From Artocarpus heterophyllus (Eukaryota; Streptophyta; Magnoliopsida; Rosales; Moraceae), in the NCBI GenBank assembly GCA_025403435.1, contig CM046347.1:27678183-27742182 (forward strand): 64,000 nucleotides of DNA, given 5' to 3'. The position numbers and the translations under genes are program-made. This document shows positions 46,577 through 58,708 of this stretch, piece after piece (position 1 is the stretch's first letter; the number at the start of each line of letters is the position of its first letter). A model generated the notes under the pieces. That model made no database searches, was not told where the DNA came from, and saw nothing but the letters and a program-made list of their open reading frames with translations.

Positions 46577-47941
46577 ACAATGCCCTAATGTCATTGCCAA
46601 TTAGCAGAATATCATCTACATAGAGCAGTAGAAAAATCACCTTCCCAACCTTAATGTGTTTGTACACATATGGTTCATCTACATTTTGTACGAACCCATA
46701 AGTCTTGATCACTTGATCAAATCTTATGTTCTAAGAACGAGAAGCTTGCTTGAGTCCATAAATTGACTTTAGCAACTTATAAACCTTACCCTCCTGACCA
46801 TTGGCCTTGAACCTCTCTGGTTGTTCCATATAAATGGACTCATCAAGATAGCTATTCAGAAAAAGCCATCTTGATATTCATCTGTCAAATCTCATAGTTG
46901 AGTGCAATAGCTATAGAGAAGAGAATCCAGATGGACTTAAGCATGGCTACTAGGCGAAAAGGTTTCCTCATAATCGATTCCTTCCATTTGTATGTGTCCC
47001 TTAGCTACCAGTCTAGCCTTAAAGGTTTCAAATTTTCCATCCATTCCTCTTTTCCTCTTATAAATTCACTTACACCTTATAGGTTTTACCACTTCGGGAA
47101 GATCCACAAGCTCCTAGACCCGATTAGTCTCTATAGACTTCATCTCTGCATTCATAGCCTCTATCCAAAGCTTCAAATCAACATCCTCCATAGCCTCTAC
47201 ATAAGTGTAAGGATCCCTGTCATGTTCATCCAGTTCAGCAAGTAGGCCTCACCATTGAACATATACTTATTGGGTTGACACCTGACCCTCCTACTACGCC
47301 AAAGCCCCTTGGGTTGTTGTTCGAGTTCATTTGGTTTTTCAACATCGATTGGAGTGGTTTCTACCAGAGCCCTTGGAGTGATCGAATCACTCCTCAACTC
47401 CTCAAGCACCACTTTGCTCCAAGGCTTAAAGTCGCCCATGTAACTCTCCTTAAGGAAAGTTGCATTAGTTGAAACCATGACTTTATTTTCCTTTGGGTTA
47501 TAGAAATAACCCCCTTTAGTCCCTTTTGGATATCCTACAAACACACAAACTTTCGAACATGCTTTCAACTTATTTGCATCCCTAAAAAGGACACGAGCCG
47601 GACATAACCATATACGAATATGGTTTTAGGATATCTTCTTGCCCGTCCACAACTCATGAGGAGTTTTAAGAACAGATTTTGAAGGCACATTGTTCAAAAA
47701 ATAACATATGGTTTGTAGTACATATCTCCTAAAGGACAAAGGCAATGATGAATAACTCATCATGGACCTGACCATGTCCAACAAAATCCTATTCCTTCTC
47801 TCAGCCATGCCATTCTATTGCGGAGTGCCCGGCATAGTCAAATGAGATAAAATCTCATTCTCTAATAAGTGTCCTCAAGAACTCATCAGAAAGGTATTCA
47901 CCACCTCGATTAAATCAAAGTATCTTTATAGGTCTATCCAA
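46577..47941 (-). pseudogene. COP-2 integrase C-terminal part and RT N-terminal part, broken
   Basis: In minus-strand order this holds the end of integrase (MAERRNRILLDM at 47808 with the catalytic Glu; VFVGYPKGTK at 47540), the linker (SVVLEELRSD-like segment) and the first half of RT up to the YVDDILL region near 46600, just beside the TRIM. Frameshifts near 47250 and 46860 and several stops break it. It aligns with COP-1 7560-8760. Confidence 0.75.
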
Positions 47942-48763
47942 TTACTTTTCCACTTTAGCCCAAAACTTCCTAAACTTGCCATAAGTTTTGCTTTTCTGCT
48001 GTATTAGATATACACACCCATACCTTGAGTAATCGTCAATAAAAGTAACGAAGTACTCATGCCTTCCTCTTGCCTGAATGCTCATCAGTCCACAAACATC
48101 ACTATGCACAAGTTCCAACACCCTTTTGGCCCTATTGCCCTTAGACCCAAATGGTCTTTTAGTCATTTTACCCTCTAAACAAGATTCATATTGTGGTATA
48201 GATTCTACCTTTAAGTGACTTAAAGGTCTATCCCTTACCAACCTTTGAATCCTATTCAGGTTAATACAACCAAGTTGCAAATGCCAAAGATAAGTCTTAT
48301 TAGAGTGAGAAGTTTCAAGTCTTTTAGAGTTATTATCATTCATTTCATCATTAAGCAGCAAGTCCATCTTATATTTGATAAAATATAGATTATTTTGTAT
48401 CCATCCAGAACAAATAAAAGATTTATTTTTATGAATCACTACTTTATTATTAAAAAAACCAAATAGGAGTCTTTAAATAAACAAGCTATAGAAATTAAAT
48501 TCCTTTTAAATCTAGGAACATAAAAACAATCTCGCAAAATTAAAATCCTATAATTATCAAAATACAGATAGGCGTCTCCCACTACTTCAGCTAAGACCAA
48601 AAATCGATTGCCCATCCGAAGCATGAAGTCTTCATGCAGAAGACTTCTTGTTTCTTTGAACTCCTATACAAACATGATTAGTTGCACCAGAATCTATAAC
48701 CCAAATGTCACTAGATTCCTTAACCAAACAAGTTTCAACAACCAGAAGATCACACCTACCTCC
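47942..48763 (-). pseudogene. COP-2 protease and integrase N-terminal part, broken
   Basis: A protease active site in the context IWVIDSGATNHVC is readable at about 48675-48710. An open frame at 48439-48624 follows. A long one at 47942-48439 contains HLQLGCINLNRI (His of the HHCC finger changed to Cys), LELVHSDVCGLM with the first catalytic Asp, and FVTFIDDYSRYG. The second catalytic Asp, beyond 47942, appears changed to Asn (FNRGGEY). Non-functional. Confidence 0.75.
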
Positions 48764-49578
48764 TCAGGAAAGGAAGTCCTTGTAATTCTTCCTTATGTCC
48801 CCGACCTTCCCATTCAAAAAGCACTTAAGCTTCTTCGGGTTCTTCTTCTTTTTCTTCTTATTCTTGTCATTGGTAGGAATAGAAGATTTCTTGTTCTTGG
48901 CTTGTTGCTTCTTTCCATTCCCAGGGTTAGGATTGGAACCAGACGCAACTGCCAAGTTAGCCTCGCCACCAGTAGGAGACTCCTTGATCAATAGTTCAAA
49001 CTCCTGTAATTGTTTTATCAACTCCATCAAGGTCATATCACATCTATTGCTCAAATTAAATGTAGCTCTAGACGGAATGAATTACATAGACAGTGTCTTA
49101 AAGGCCCTAGTCATCTGAGTTTTAACATCGATGTCAGCTCTATTAGTCTAAGCCTCAGCAAGGTAACCCATGACTAACATCATATGCTCCTTTACAGACG
49201 TCCTCGGTCTTTGTTTATAGTTCAAGAGTTTTCGAAGCACCCCTTGTCGCTTTTTTAAGGCCTGACCTCCAAATATGTCTTCTAGATTATCCAAGATCTA
49301 CCTAGCAGTCTCATAATCTTCATGTTGAGCCTGCAGCATGTTATTCATGCTGACTATAACATACCAGCGGGCCTGATCATTGGCATCTTTCTAGCAAACA
49401 TACGCTTGGATTTGCTCATTAGTGGAATCTCTCGTAGGCTCGGGAGGACACAGAGTTGTCGACACAAATTTGAGTTTCTCAAAGGAAAGGACGATGTTTA
49501 AGTTCCATTTTCAATCATTATAATTTTCACCTGTTAATTGATTTTTGTCAAGTATCGATGATAAAGCATTTTTAACAT
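48764..49578 (-). pseudogene. COP-2 gag, broken
   Basis: The ATG at 49578 corresponds to the COP-1 and COP-3 gag start but a one-base loss shifts the frame within three codons. The C-terminal part is open at 48764-49054 (TLMELIKQLQEFELLIKES, Lys-rich tail). The zinc knuckle reads CFLNGKVGDIRKNYK, losing two of the CCHC residues. Confidence 0.75.
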
Positions 49579-51258
49579 TTTTAATCTACAATAAAGAATC
49601 ATGTACCAAACATAAGCAAACATACAATAATAGTTTAGTATGATAACACAATCATGTAAAATGTACAAATGTGTTTATGTGTCAAAACCTTGAAAAAATC
49701 ACAACCTTACAATGATAATTCCCAGCTCAGAATTCAAGCTCCTAGGGGAGTCATGCCAAATTCAATCAGGAACATGGATCCCCTCCTGATTAATATATGC
49801 CATCTAGGACCCGTATAATCCAACATATATTAATAATCGTTTCTTTGGCCATTAATTTTATTAACAGAGCTCCTAGGGGAGGTTAATAATAAAATCAACT
49901 GGAGTATATAACCATCATTTCAGTATTTTATCTACAATTTATAATCACCATCTAGGGGTGTGCAACCATAAATCATGCTAAAATATCTTATCCTCTCAAA
50001 GATCTAACCCGGTACATGATGAAGTCCCTTTCTAGAGGTTGGAACCACCATGTGCTACCTATGGACTAACGATGGAGGTCGTAGTCCTCTCTTCAAAAAC
50101 CTTCTCTCACCAATCTTTTAAAATCAAGATTTTATTTTATAAGCATGCATGAACAATTTTTAATGAGTGACACTCCCTATTCTATATGACATGTAATCAA
50201 TATACATGGCAAATCATATTATAATGCAGACAACCAAAGCAATCATGCAAAGCTAGATGCAAAATAATAATAAATAACCGTAATATTATGGTATTGCCCT
50301 AGCGAAAAGAAAACAAAGATTACAAGAGAATAATCAAATTGTATTATCAATTCTTCATCCTTGAATCTTCAAATTGTATCATTCTTCATGTAATGTTCAT
50401 TTTCAAGTCTTCACTCCCGCATAGATAAAAAAAAACTCCATATTTCCAGTCATATCTAAAATTAATGTTTCTCAGAATTGTCCTAAAAATAAAATCAAAA
50501 CTGCACCGAAAACAAACCTTTTTTTGAAAAATTTACAACTCTCTACCAGCATGCCGATCTGTGTAATCGATTTGCTGGTCATGACCCTTCGGCTTGCCTA
50601 ACCTCATAGTCCGACCTACTGACCATGACAGATAGGCTAGCCGAACTTGAAAGTTCGGCCTACCGCCAAAGCCATCAGATTTCTACCCCATTAACAGCCT
50701 ATCGAACATGAAGTTTGGCCTACCGATCTACGACCATCAGCCTGCCGGACTTAAGGGTTTGGCATGCCAATTGAGAAAAAGTCATGCTTTTTAGAAAATA
50801 TAGTTTTTTAATGCAATTTATTAATTTTATTTTTAACAATTCAAAAATATAAAATTAGAGACTCGAGAAATAACTAGGGAACGTTATCATCCATCTTCTA
50901 GATCCGTCTTCTCCAAATGATTATTTAATTATAAAATTCTTACAAATTTAAAATTAAATAATAATTCCTAGACGGAGATGATAGTCTGCCATCTAATTAC
51001 ATGAAAAACGTAGATCACATTCTAACCTCTAAGGAACCATAACCAACATAAATTAATTAATGAATAATTAAATAATAATTCAATCAACCATAATTAATTA
51101 ATAAACATTAACTATATAATTCATGACAACATAAAAATATACAGAAACCTAGAGTGTCAACTCTCTAAAAAAATTAAATTTAAGCATAGGAGAGATCAAG
51201 ATCACATAATTTATTCATATAGCATTATTACAAACTTGCAAAGTTATGTAAAAAACTT
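49579..51258 (-). other. COP-2 5' leader
   Basis: Non-coding leader aligned with COP-1 10537-12224, with a motif cluster at 50546-50772. Confidence 0.8.
50546..50772. repeat. GC-rich motif cluster, COP-2 leader
   Basis: About ten diverged copies of the motif in both orientations, more eroded than in COP-1 and COP-3. Confidence 0.75.
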
Positions 51259-51271
51259 GGCTCTGATACCA
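51259..51271 (-). other. COP-2 primer binding site (tRNA-iMet type)
   Basis: The minus strand reads a perfect TGGTATCAGAGCC, two bases from the LTR. Confidence 0.9.
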
Positions 51272-51273
51272 AT

Positions 51274-52319
51274 TGTTGGAAAAAAAAGTAAGCAGCAGAA
51301 TTTTAAAAAAAATTTATACCAGAGTATTTTTTAAAACACAAGTTTGACACACTACATACATAAATTAACCAGATCTTACTAACCTTGTATGCTGAAGAAG
51401 CTCCGCAATCGATGAAGAGAAAAGACGTTGTAGAAGGACCTCGACCAACTAGCCTTCTTTCCTATTCTCTATCCACGACTAGTGTGTGTGTGGGCAGACT
51501 TGCATAGCTCTTCCATAGGTGCCTCTCCTTCCAATCAATCAAGAAATACCCAGAGCTATAGTTCATGAGTTATAAACAACAGCTCTCTGCGGAGTTTGAA
51601 AGTCTCATTGTCAGAGTACTTAGTTTGAAAGTCTCAATTATAAAATAACGCATATAAGAGGATATTATCTATTCCTAAAGAGTAGCTATGGATTCCATAT
51701 CTATAAATAGCAGGTCTATGCTATCAAGAGTCATGCCTCGAACATACTGGCATGCATACCAACATAAAATGCGGATACCACCCTTTTGTACATCAAAAGA
51801 CATAAGTTAAGACAACAGGCCCACTATTCATCTCAGGATTAAGATACAATACATATGATTGTCCCAAGTGAATCGATTTACCAAGACAGAATTGTTAGTC
51901 TAAATCAATTCACGTTATGTCTCGATCTAATACATCGTCATCTATGACAATGTGCTAATGTTTCTATTAACGAAGTCCACCTCCAATGGCTATGACAAAC
52001 CATCTCCAGTTAGGGATATAGACAACATAACAATCTTTGCATGAATAAAGCACCCACCTTTGTTCCTTCGATTACAGATCTTATAATTTAGACTGTCACC
52101 TCTAGAATCATGTCTTCTGCATAATCTGTCAATCATATGCCTGATTCTAAAGGTTTAGACCAATAGTCTTAGACTTTTGTTTGCTTCTCATACATTCAAC
52201 AAATATGACCATAAAGAGGGCAAGATTTGGTATGTAAATAATAAATAAATTCTTTATTAATAAAAATATCTCCAAAAACATATTACATTTTTTACTCCTT
52301 AGGGCATACATGTCTAACA
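51274..52319 (-). repeat. COP-2 5' LTR with internal deletion (1,046 bp)
   Basis: It aligns at both ends with the 3' LTR (about 1.93 kb once GYP-2 is removed) but lacks about 0.9 kb. The break is near 51620-51645, corresponding to about 43700-44610. The missing part contains the TATA box and motif cluster, so this copy has no LTR promoter. Confidence 0.88.
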
Positions 52320-52324
52320 GATGC
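52320..52324. repeat. COP-2 target site duplication, right copy (GATGC)
   Basis: One change from TATGC at 26689-26693. Confidence 0.65.
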
Positions 52325-52693
52325 AAATAATAACAATTTTCAGCATTAGCAGTAGGATGCTAAGTAGCTGGCTGGGACTTGTGTATAGAGACAAAGTTGG
52401 CCTGTTTTGGGTCTTTTCACTACTGCTTCATTTTAAATGCCTTTAGAGGCTGTAGTTATAACATGTCTAATTTTATTTTGGGATTTGTATTATATTGTGA
52501 ATATAACATCAGTCAGTTTAAGTTTGTAAAGTCAAGTTGTACTCTAGTTATATAAAGAATTTCAAAGGTTTAAATTTTCTCATATTTTTATATTAACCTT
52601 ATGTAGTTAATATTATAATAGTAAATAATTAAGAGTAATAAAACTTAATATCAGTATATTATGTATTTTAAATCTATATTAGGTGGGTGTTAA
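52325..52693 (+). repeat. GYP-1 5' LTR, last part
   Basis: It aligns with 56050-56446 of the 3' LTR (GACAAAGTTG, GCCTGTTTTGGG, ATTATGTATTTTAA) and ends GGTGGGTGTTAA. The end position is good to within a few bases. Confidence 0.85.
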
Positions 52694-52698
52694 CGTTG

Positions 52699-52710
52699 TG
52701 GTATCAAAGC
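52699..52710 (+). other. GYP-1 primer binding site (tRNA-iMet type)
   Basis: TGGTATCAAAGC, one change from the canonical site. Confidence 0.8.
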
Positions 52711-52899
52711 AAGGTCTTTTATATAGACTGTCCATATACAAAAGTCATGGAGTAAGGATGCACAGCTAACTAGTAAGTTTAAGTCTCTAAAATGCATTAT
52801 TATGTGATGTGCTTTATGTGCCTAATCATGCTTGTATTTGCCATTATGACAATTATATGTGAGGAAAAACATATTGTATTGTAGGAAAATATAGTTGGG

Positions 52900-53945
52900 A
52901 TGAGATGTTGGAGTGGTGCTATTACAGAGGGTAATACTTCTAGAGAGCAAGATGATAGAGATATCCATCTTGATAGACTTGTTAATTTAATGGAGAGACT
53001 TTTGGAACAGCAAGTCAAAGAACAAGCTGAAAAGGCCCCTCCACCTCCAACTCCCCCACCACCACCACCAGTAGTTAGAAATGAAGTTATAGATGTTGTT
53101 AGTGAGCGATTCTTGAAGTATAAATGGCCAATATTTAAGGGTGCTATGGACCCTAAAATTGCTAAGAATTGGCTACATATCATGGGCAGTTATTTGACTA
53201 TGCTAGAGCTACAAATGCTGAGAAGGTGTATTGTGTTGTTGTTATGTTGAGGGAGGATGCTAGTCATTAGTGGGACAATATGGCAGCAATGTACAATATT
53301 GCAACCATGACTTGGGAGTAGTTTAGGCAATTATTTAAGGATAAGCTTATAACTTCTAGCACTAGGTATGACAAGAGAAGGGAATTTGCTAATCTGAAAT
53401 AGGGTACTTCAACAGTTGCAGAGTATCTTAGGAAGTTTGATGAGTTGTCCCACTATGCCCCTCATCTTGCTAACAATGAGAATCTAAAGGTTGAGCATTT
53501 CATGAATGGATTGAATCCAACGATTTATAAAGATCCTGAAGTAGCTAATTTAGAGGGAGCAACTTTTTCTAAAGTGGTTAGTAAGGCGTTAAAAGTGGAT
53601 AGTGCATAAAAGAAATTACAAGATATCCGGAGGGAACAAAGAGAGAAACAAGAGAGATTTAGGGTTAATCAAAGTAGAAATTTTCAGTCTAACTCTCAAG
53701 AAAATTGAGGTAGAGTTCAACAACCACCATGGGCGCGAGGTGGCCAAAAGAGACAAGGTAATTGGAATCAAGGGCAACAAGAGCAAGGAAAGAACAAAAG
53801 GGTCTTGATCAGAAACCATGAATTGCAAGTTACAACTACGTAAGAAACCGCATGTCCTAAATATGGTAGATTTCATCCTGGAGAATGTAGGCAGGGAGCT
53901 TGTTTCGCACGTGGTAAACAAGGACATTTTGTCAGAGACTGTCCT
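52900..53945 (+). pseudogene. GYP-1 gag, broken
   Basis: It starts near MRCWSGAITEG (52900). A Pro-rich stretch (residues 46-60) precedes the gag domain: GAMDPKIAKNWL, then after a frameshift EKVYCVVVMLREDASH, VAEYLRKFDELSHYAPHL and FMNGLNPTIY. The C-terminus has a zinc-finger-like CPKYGRFHPGECRQGACFARGKQGHFVRDC, with two Cys of the expected pattern changed (CG to YG, CG to RG). Several stops. Confidence 0.8.
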
Positions 53946-54368
53946 ATGCCTATAAGTGATCAACAAAAGAAGGCACCTGATAAGGTTTACGCACTCACAC
54001 AGGGTAAGGTAGCAGCTCGCCTAACAATTATTATAGGTGAGATACTTATTCATGGGATTATCACACGTACATTGATAGATTCAAGAGCCACTCACTCATT
54101 TGTATCTGTGGGGTGTGTGAGAAAACTAGGTAAACTAGTGGATAAACTCAGAATTCCATATTGTGTAACCTTACCATCTAGAGATACTTTGCAGTCGAAT
54201 AAGATATTGTGTGCATGCCTAGTGATAATTGATGGAAAAGAATTGTTTGTTGACTTGGTGGTATTGAATATGTTTGATTATGAAGTTATTTTAAGTATGG
54301 ATTGGTTGACAAAGTACAATGCATTTATTGACTGTGGGAAGAAATTGGTGATATTTAGACCTCCATAG
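53946..54368 (+). pseudogene. GYP-1 aspartic protease region
   Basis: An open frame of 140 codons with a conserved gypsy protease layout: TLIDSRATHSFVS near residue 40, where DSGATHSF is expected so the catalytic Gly is Arg, and VILSMDWLTKYNAFIDC near residue 115. The enzyme would cut the polyprotein. Confidence 0.8.
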
Positions 54369-54820
54369 GAGAGAGAATTTTCTTTTGTGGGCAAGACTAA
54401 TGGGTTAAGAACTCCTATTATATTAGTTTTAAAGGCTCAGAGATTGTTATATAGTAGATGTACTAGATACTTAGCTAATGTGTTTGATACTCAAGTAGAA
54501 CATAAACTAAAAGTTGAAGATGTTCCAATGGTGAGTGAATTCTTAGAATTTTTTTCCTAATGATTTACCTAGATTGCCTCTAAGAAAAGAACTTGAGTTT
54601 GAGATTGAATTGATGCCTGGTATAGCTCCAATTTCAAAGACACCTTATAGGATGGCAATTGCTAAATTGAAAGAGTTAAAAGTGTAAGTACAAGGGTTGT
54701 TGGACAAGGGACTTATCCGTCTAAGTTTTTCTCCATAGGGTGCACCAGTGTTGTTTGTAAAAGAAGAAGGATAGATCAACAAGATTATGTATTGATTATT
54801 GTGAGCTGAACAAGGTTATT
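54369..54820 (+). pseudogene. GYP-1 linker and RT N-terminal part, broken
   Basis: Broken frames encode DLPRLPLRKELEFEIELMPG, ISKTPYRMA and LLDKGLIRLS, the usual start of a gypsy RT. At least four stops or shifts. Confidence 0.7.
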
Positions 54821-55324
54821 GTGAAGAATAAGTATCTTTTGCCAAGGATAGATGATCTGTTTAAGCAGTTACAAGGTGCTATAGTGTTTTCAAAGACTGA
54901 TCTTCGATCGAGGTACCATCAATTGAGAATCAGGGAAGAAGATATACCAAAGACTACTTTTAGAGCTAGATACAAGCACTATGAATTTTTGGTCATGCCA
55001 TTTGGCTGCACAAATGCTCCAGCCATCATTATGGACTTAATGAATAGAGTCTTTAAGGATTACTTAGACAGTTTTGTCATCGTTTTTATTAATGATATCC
55101 TTGTCTACTCTTGCTCGAAGGACGAACATGCTAAGCACTTAAGAATAATTATGAATATTTTAAAGGAGAAACAATTGCATGCCAAGTCCAAAAAGTGCAT
55201 GTTTCGGCTTGAGAAAGTGGCATTTTTGGGGCATGTAGTGTCAAAGGATGGAATTTTTGTAGATCCCAACAAGATTGAAGTAGTGGCTAATTGGCCAAAA
55301 CAAGCAATGCTTTGGAGATTCATT
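54821..55324 (+). pseudogene. GYP-1 reverse transcriptase, truncated
   Basis: The open frame contains [43 protein letters not shown] and [10 protein letters not shown], in which the first Asp of the catalytic pair is Asn. It ends in LEIHF-like sequence (read in the shifted frame), exactly where the family continues SFLGL, and joins the middle of the 3' LTR at about 55322. RNase H and integrase are missing. Confidence 0.88.
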
Positions 55325-56446
55325 TTGATTTTAAACTTGAAATGAGCTCCTTAACACTTAAGTAACTAGTATATGTTCATTGGATTATAACAAAATATAA
55401 ACACTTATTTTTAGAAGGATTGGACACTAGATCTAAAGAGGAAAACCCTAACAATAGTTTACATTACTCTATAATACAAGGTAAGTAGAATTTCACCTGC
55501 ATCACCATAAATGTTGTACATCTTTGTATGTATGGCTATGACTTTATGGCGCATAAGTAACATGACCATGTTTTGATTTTGAGTATTATGCGAGTATGCA
55601 TTATATGTTAAAGACGTTGTATCCAAAATGTTATATAAAAGTTGAAGCATATAAGAAGAAGTTTTATGAGGTTTTTTGGGCTACTTATGACGAGATGGTA
55701 TATTTAATGGAGTTAGTCTCAATAGAGGCTGCTCCACTATATTGTCTCGATGGAGGCTTATAGTTTTGATTTGATGTCTCGATGGAGACTTATTATTATC
55801 TCGATGGAGACTTGAGGTGTAGGAAGCCACACGATGGCATTAATGATCCAAAGGAATTAACGAAAGGAAACCTACCTGTTATAGGAAGTCCTAAAGAAAA
55901 ATCGTGCACATGTTATGTTTTATGCAAAATAAGTAAAATGTAAGTTTTCAAAGAAAAGAAAAGCATAACTTTAGTGGGATCATTCATAGCATAGTCATTC
56001 ATGTTACACATTAATTCTACTTATTGGGCATAAGTTTACTCAATTATGGTGATGTAGATAATGACAATTCTCAACATTAGCAGTAGGGATGCTAGGTATC
56101 TAGCTAGTGCTCTCCTCTAAACCTGTGGACTTGTGTATATAGACAAAGTTGACCTGTTTTGGGTATTTTCATTACTGCTTTCTTTTGAATGCCTTTAGAG
56201 GCTGTAGTTATGACACAATTGATTTTATTTTGAGATTTGTATTATATTGCGAACATAACATCAACCTATTTAAATTTACAAAGTAAAGTTGTACTTTAGT
56301 TATATAAAGAATTTTAAAGGTTCAAATTTTCTCACATTTTTATATTAACCTTATGTATTTAATATTATAATTGTAAATAATTAAGAGTAATAAAATTTAA
56401 TATCAGTATATTATGTATTTTAAGTCAATATTACGTGGGTGTTACA
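55325..56446 (+). repeat. GYP-1 3' LTR, 5'-truncated (about 1.1 kb)
   Basis: It aligns with the 5' LTR from about 25932 to its end and finishes GGTGTTACA. The first 1.7 kb of the LTR are absent, removed with the 3' half of pol. Confidence 0.88.
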
Positions 56447-56451
56447 AAAAT
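56447..56451. repeat. GYP-1 target site duplication, right copy (AAAAT)
   Basis: Perfect match to 24241-24245. Confidence 0.88.
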
Positions 56452-57350
56452 GTTTTGAAGAAAGTTGTTAAGTTAAGCCTTTTTCTTTTTCTCTAAAAGA
56501 TAAAGCTAAAACTTAGCTTGCTTCTTTAAATCCAAGATCAATTGGCACACGGCAAGAAATGCAAACTGAGTTCTTGAAAAAATTCTTTCAAACTCATAAA
56601 ATTAATGCTTTAAAGAAACAAATTCAAAGCCTTTCCCAAAATGTAAAGGAAGTCAATTTTCAATGTTAGGAACGTTTTAAGGATTTGTTAAACTCTTGTC
56701 CATATCATAGTTTTGAAAAATGGCATTATATTAGTTTCTTTTATGAAGGCTTAACTTCTAAATTCCTTGATAAAGAACCTTATGAAGCGTTAGATTTTCA
56801 GCATAATTTGGCTAATAACTCTCAATACTAGCAACATGGCAATTTTGAAGGCTAAATTAGGTCTAATCTTGCTAATGCTCAAAGAGGTGTCCATCAACTT
56901 AGTCAAGAAATGATCTAAATAGTAGGATTGCATGTTTGTCTAAAAAGATTGAAGCCATGGAACGTAGGAATGAAAAAGAACCCAAAATTGAAACTTTGTG
57001 TAGTGTTTGCCAAACTCTAGAAGACTCAACTTATGAATGCCCAGTTTTTAAGGAAGAGTCCCATGAACAGGTAAATTACACAAATCAATTGGACCCAATG
57101 AGGAAGCCATTTCCATCCTCACATTCTGACACATATAATTCACAATGGAGTAACCATCCTAATTTTAGTTGAAGAAATGATCAACCACAACAACAATTTC
57201 AACCACCACTGCCACTTCCACCTCTAAATTCTCAAAGTCATCCACATTTCCACAACAATCACAAAATCCACAATTTCTATCAAACTCACAAAAATTTTCA
57301 AAGGCCTCCACAAAATTTTTCTAAAAATCTTCGTTTTCGAGTATAAATTC
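56452..57350 (+). pseudogene. ATH-2 gag, C-terminal part
   Basis: It continues gag from 24245. The retrotransposon gag domain is clear despite stops: SLKDKAKT, TEFLKKFFQTHKINALKKQI, ERFKDLLNSCPYHSFEKWH, FYEGLTSKFLDKEPYEALDF. A Cys-rich stretch in the open part 56936-57172 (CSVCQTLEDSTYECP) and a DTYNSQWSNHPNFS end are typical of Athila gag. Gln-rich and Pro-rich sequence follows. Confidence 0.85.
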
Positions 57351-57719
57351 TTGAAGACACTTTGCAATCATTCATACAAGCACAAAAAGCATTCATTCAT
57401 AAATAAAAGTTCACAACAACCGCAGTTCTCAAGACATTTATGAAATTAAAGAATCCATTTCTAAGCTCACTTCTTCACTTCACATTCAAGAAAAAGGAAA
57501 ATTTCCTACTTAACCTATACATTACCTATTTGTTAATGAAGTTGCCTCTTCTAGCTCACAATCACAATAAGAAACTATTAATTTTATTACAACTCTTTCA
57601 AGTGGAAAAGCTATTAATAAAACCAATCTTTTAAAAGATCAAAAGGTTAATTCAAACTTGAAAAGTGATGATAAAATTAATAGTGATGAAGAAAATTCTG
57701 AAAAAGAATAGGGTGTTTC

Positions 57720-58376
57720 AAAAGAAAAATTTGTTCCAAAGGTTCCATTTCCTCAAGCTTTGCTTTCAAAAGAGAAGTTTGATAATTCTAAAATTTTTGA
57801 ACTTTTCAAATAAGTCAAAGTTAACATTCCACTTTTAGATACAATCAAACAAGTCCCATCTTATACTAAATTTTTAAAAGATTTGTGCAAAATTAAAAGA
57901 AAACATAATGTTACTTGGACTGCATTTTTAATTGAGAATGTTAGTTCCATCATTTAATATGACTCACCACCTAAGTTCAAAGATCTAGGCTATCCTACAA
58001 TTTCTTGTATTATAGGAAACACTCAAATTGAACATGCATTGTTAGATCTTGGTGCTAGTGTCAACCTTTTGCCTTATTCTGCTTACCAACAGTTAGGTTT
58101 AGGTGAACTTAAGCCAACATCTATCACACTTTAGTTAGCTGATTGTTTTGTAAAAATTTCAAGAGGTGTTGATGAGGATATATTAGTTCAAATTGATAAA
58201 TACTATCTAGTAGATTTTGTTGTTTTGAATTTACAACCTATTGCCAATTCAAATGTTCAAATTCCTACCTTTTTAGGTCGTCCATTTCTTGCAATTTCTA
58301 GTGCTTTGATTAATTGTAGAAATGGAGTACTAAAATTGTCTTTTAGGAATATTACTTTAGAATTCAACATATATTA
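57720..58376 (+). pseudogene. ATH-2 protease region
   Basis: Encodes PFPQALLSKEKF, IPLLDTIKQVPSYTKFLKDL, LGYPTISCIIG and the Athila-type protease site LLDLGASVNLLPYSAYQQLG, with the family's DLGAS present, then FLGRPFLAISSALINCRNG. Stops near 57812, 57956 and 58134 break it. 57350-57719 links gag and protease in broken frames. Confidence 0.82.
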
Positions 58377-58378
58377 AC

Positions 58379-58708
58379 ATGACGCAATCTCCTTCTGGAA
58401 AGTATGAAGTGCACTTTGTTGAGAGCAGTACTTTTAGAATGTTTGTTGATCCTTTAGCTGACTTGGCCAATACCTTTGACTTGAATGTCCCACCAAAAGT
58501 TAATAACCATCCCGTGAATGTTTTAATTAATGAAATTCATGAAGCTAAAAATTCAATTTTCAAACTTGAATCTAAAAATGAAGTTTTTGAAGAAGAATTT
58601 GAGGATGAAGTTATGGGTGACACTATAGATGAACTAATGTATGAACCCATGGATGAAAAAGAATTTCAAAAAAGATTCTTTGAAGCATCTAATAGTTTAG
58701 CTTTTTAG
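58379..58708 (+). CDS. ATH-2 acidic ORF downstream of protease
   Basis: An open frame of 109 codons begins just after the protease stop (MTQSPSGKYEVHFVESSTF) and ends in a strongly acidic stretch (EEEFEDEVMGDTIDELMYEP, about residues 69-88). Athila polyproteins have a poorly conserved linker between protease and RT here; this may be a remnant of it. After the stop the same strand can be read a little further to DDSDSKDEIIIID (ending near 58803). No known domain. Confidence 0.5.
   Translation: MTQSPSGKYEVHFVESSTFRMFVDPLADLANTFDLNVPPKVNNHPVNVLINEIHEAKNSIFKLESKNEVFEEEFEDEVMGDTIDELMYEPMDEKEFQKRFFEASNSLAF

Larger units (their letters stand above)
26694..52319 (-). mobile_element. COP-2: Ty1/copia element hosting GYP-2 and a TRIM
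   Basis: A minus-strand relative of COP-1. Its 3' LTR is split by GYP-2 (26694-26996 and 43646-45273), pol and gag run from 45274 to 49578, the leader runs to 51258, and a shortened 5' LTR covers 51274-52319. The GYP-1 LTR is continuous across it. Its proteins are decayed. Confidence 0.9.
24246..56446 (+). mobile_element. GYP-1: Ty3/gypsy element with internal deletion, hosting nested elements
   Basis: The plus-strand element has a 5' LTR (24246-26693 and 52325 to about 52693), an iMet-type primer site, gag, protease, partial RT and a 5'-truncated 3' LTR ending at 56446. The target duplication is AAAAT. RNase H, integrase, polypurine tract and the first part of the 3' LTR are deleted. COP-2 sits inside the 5' LTR. 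Confidence 0.88.

Noticed and set aside
46264..46623. 119-codon plus-strand ORF
   Set aside because: It runs through the TRIM and out into copia pol; the direct repeats, primer site and target duplication explain the sequence without a protein.
52800..53183. 127-codon minus-strand ORF with Gly run
   Set aside because: Antisense of the Pro-rich stretch of GYP-1 gag.
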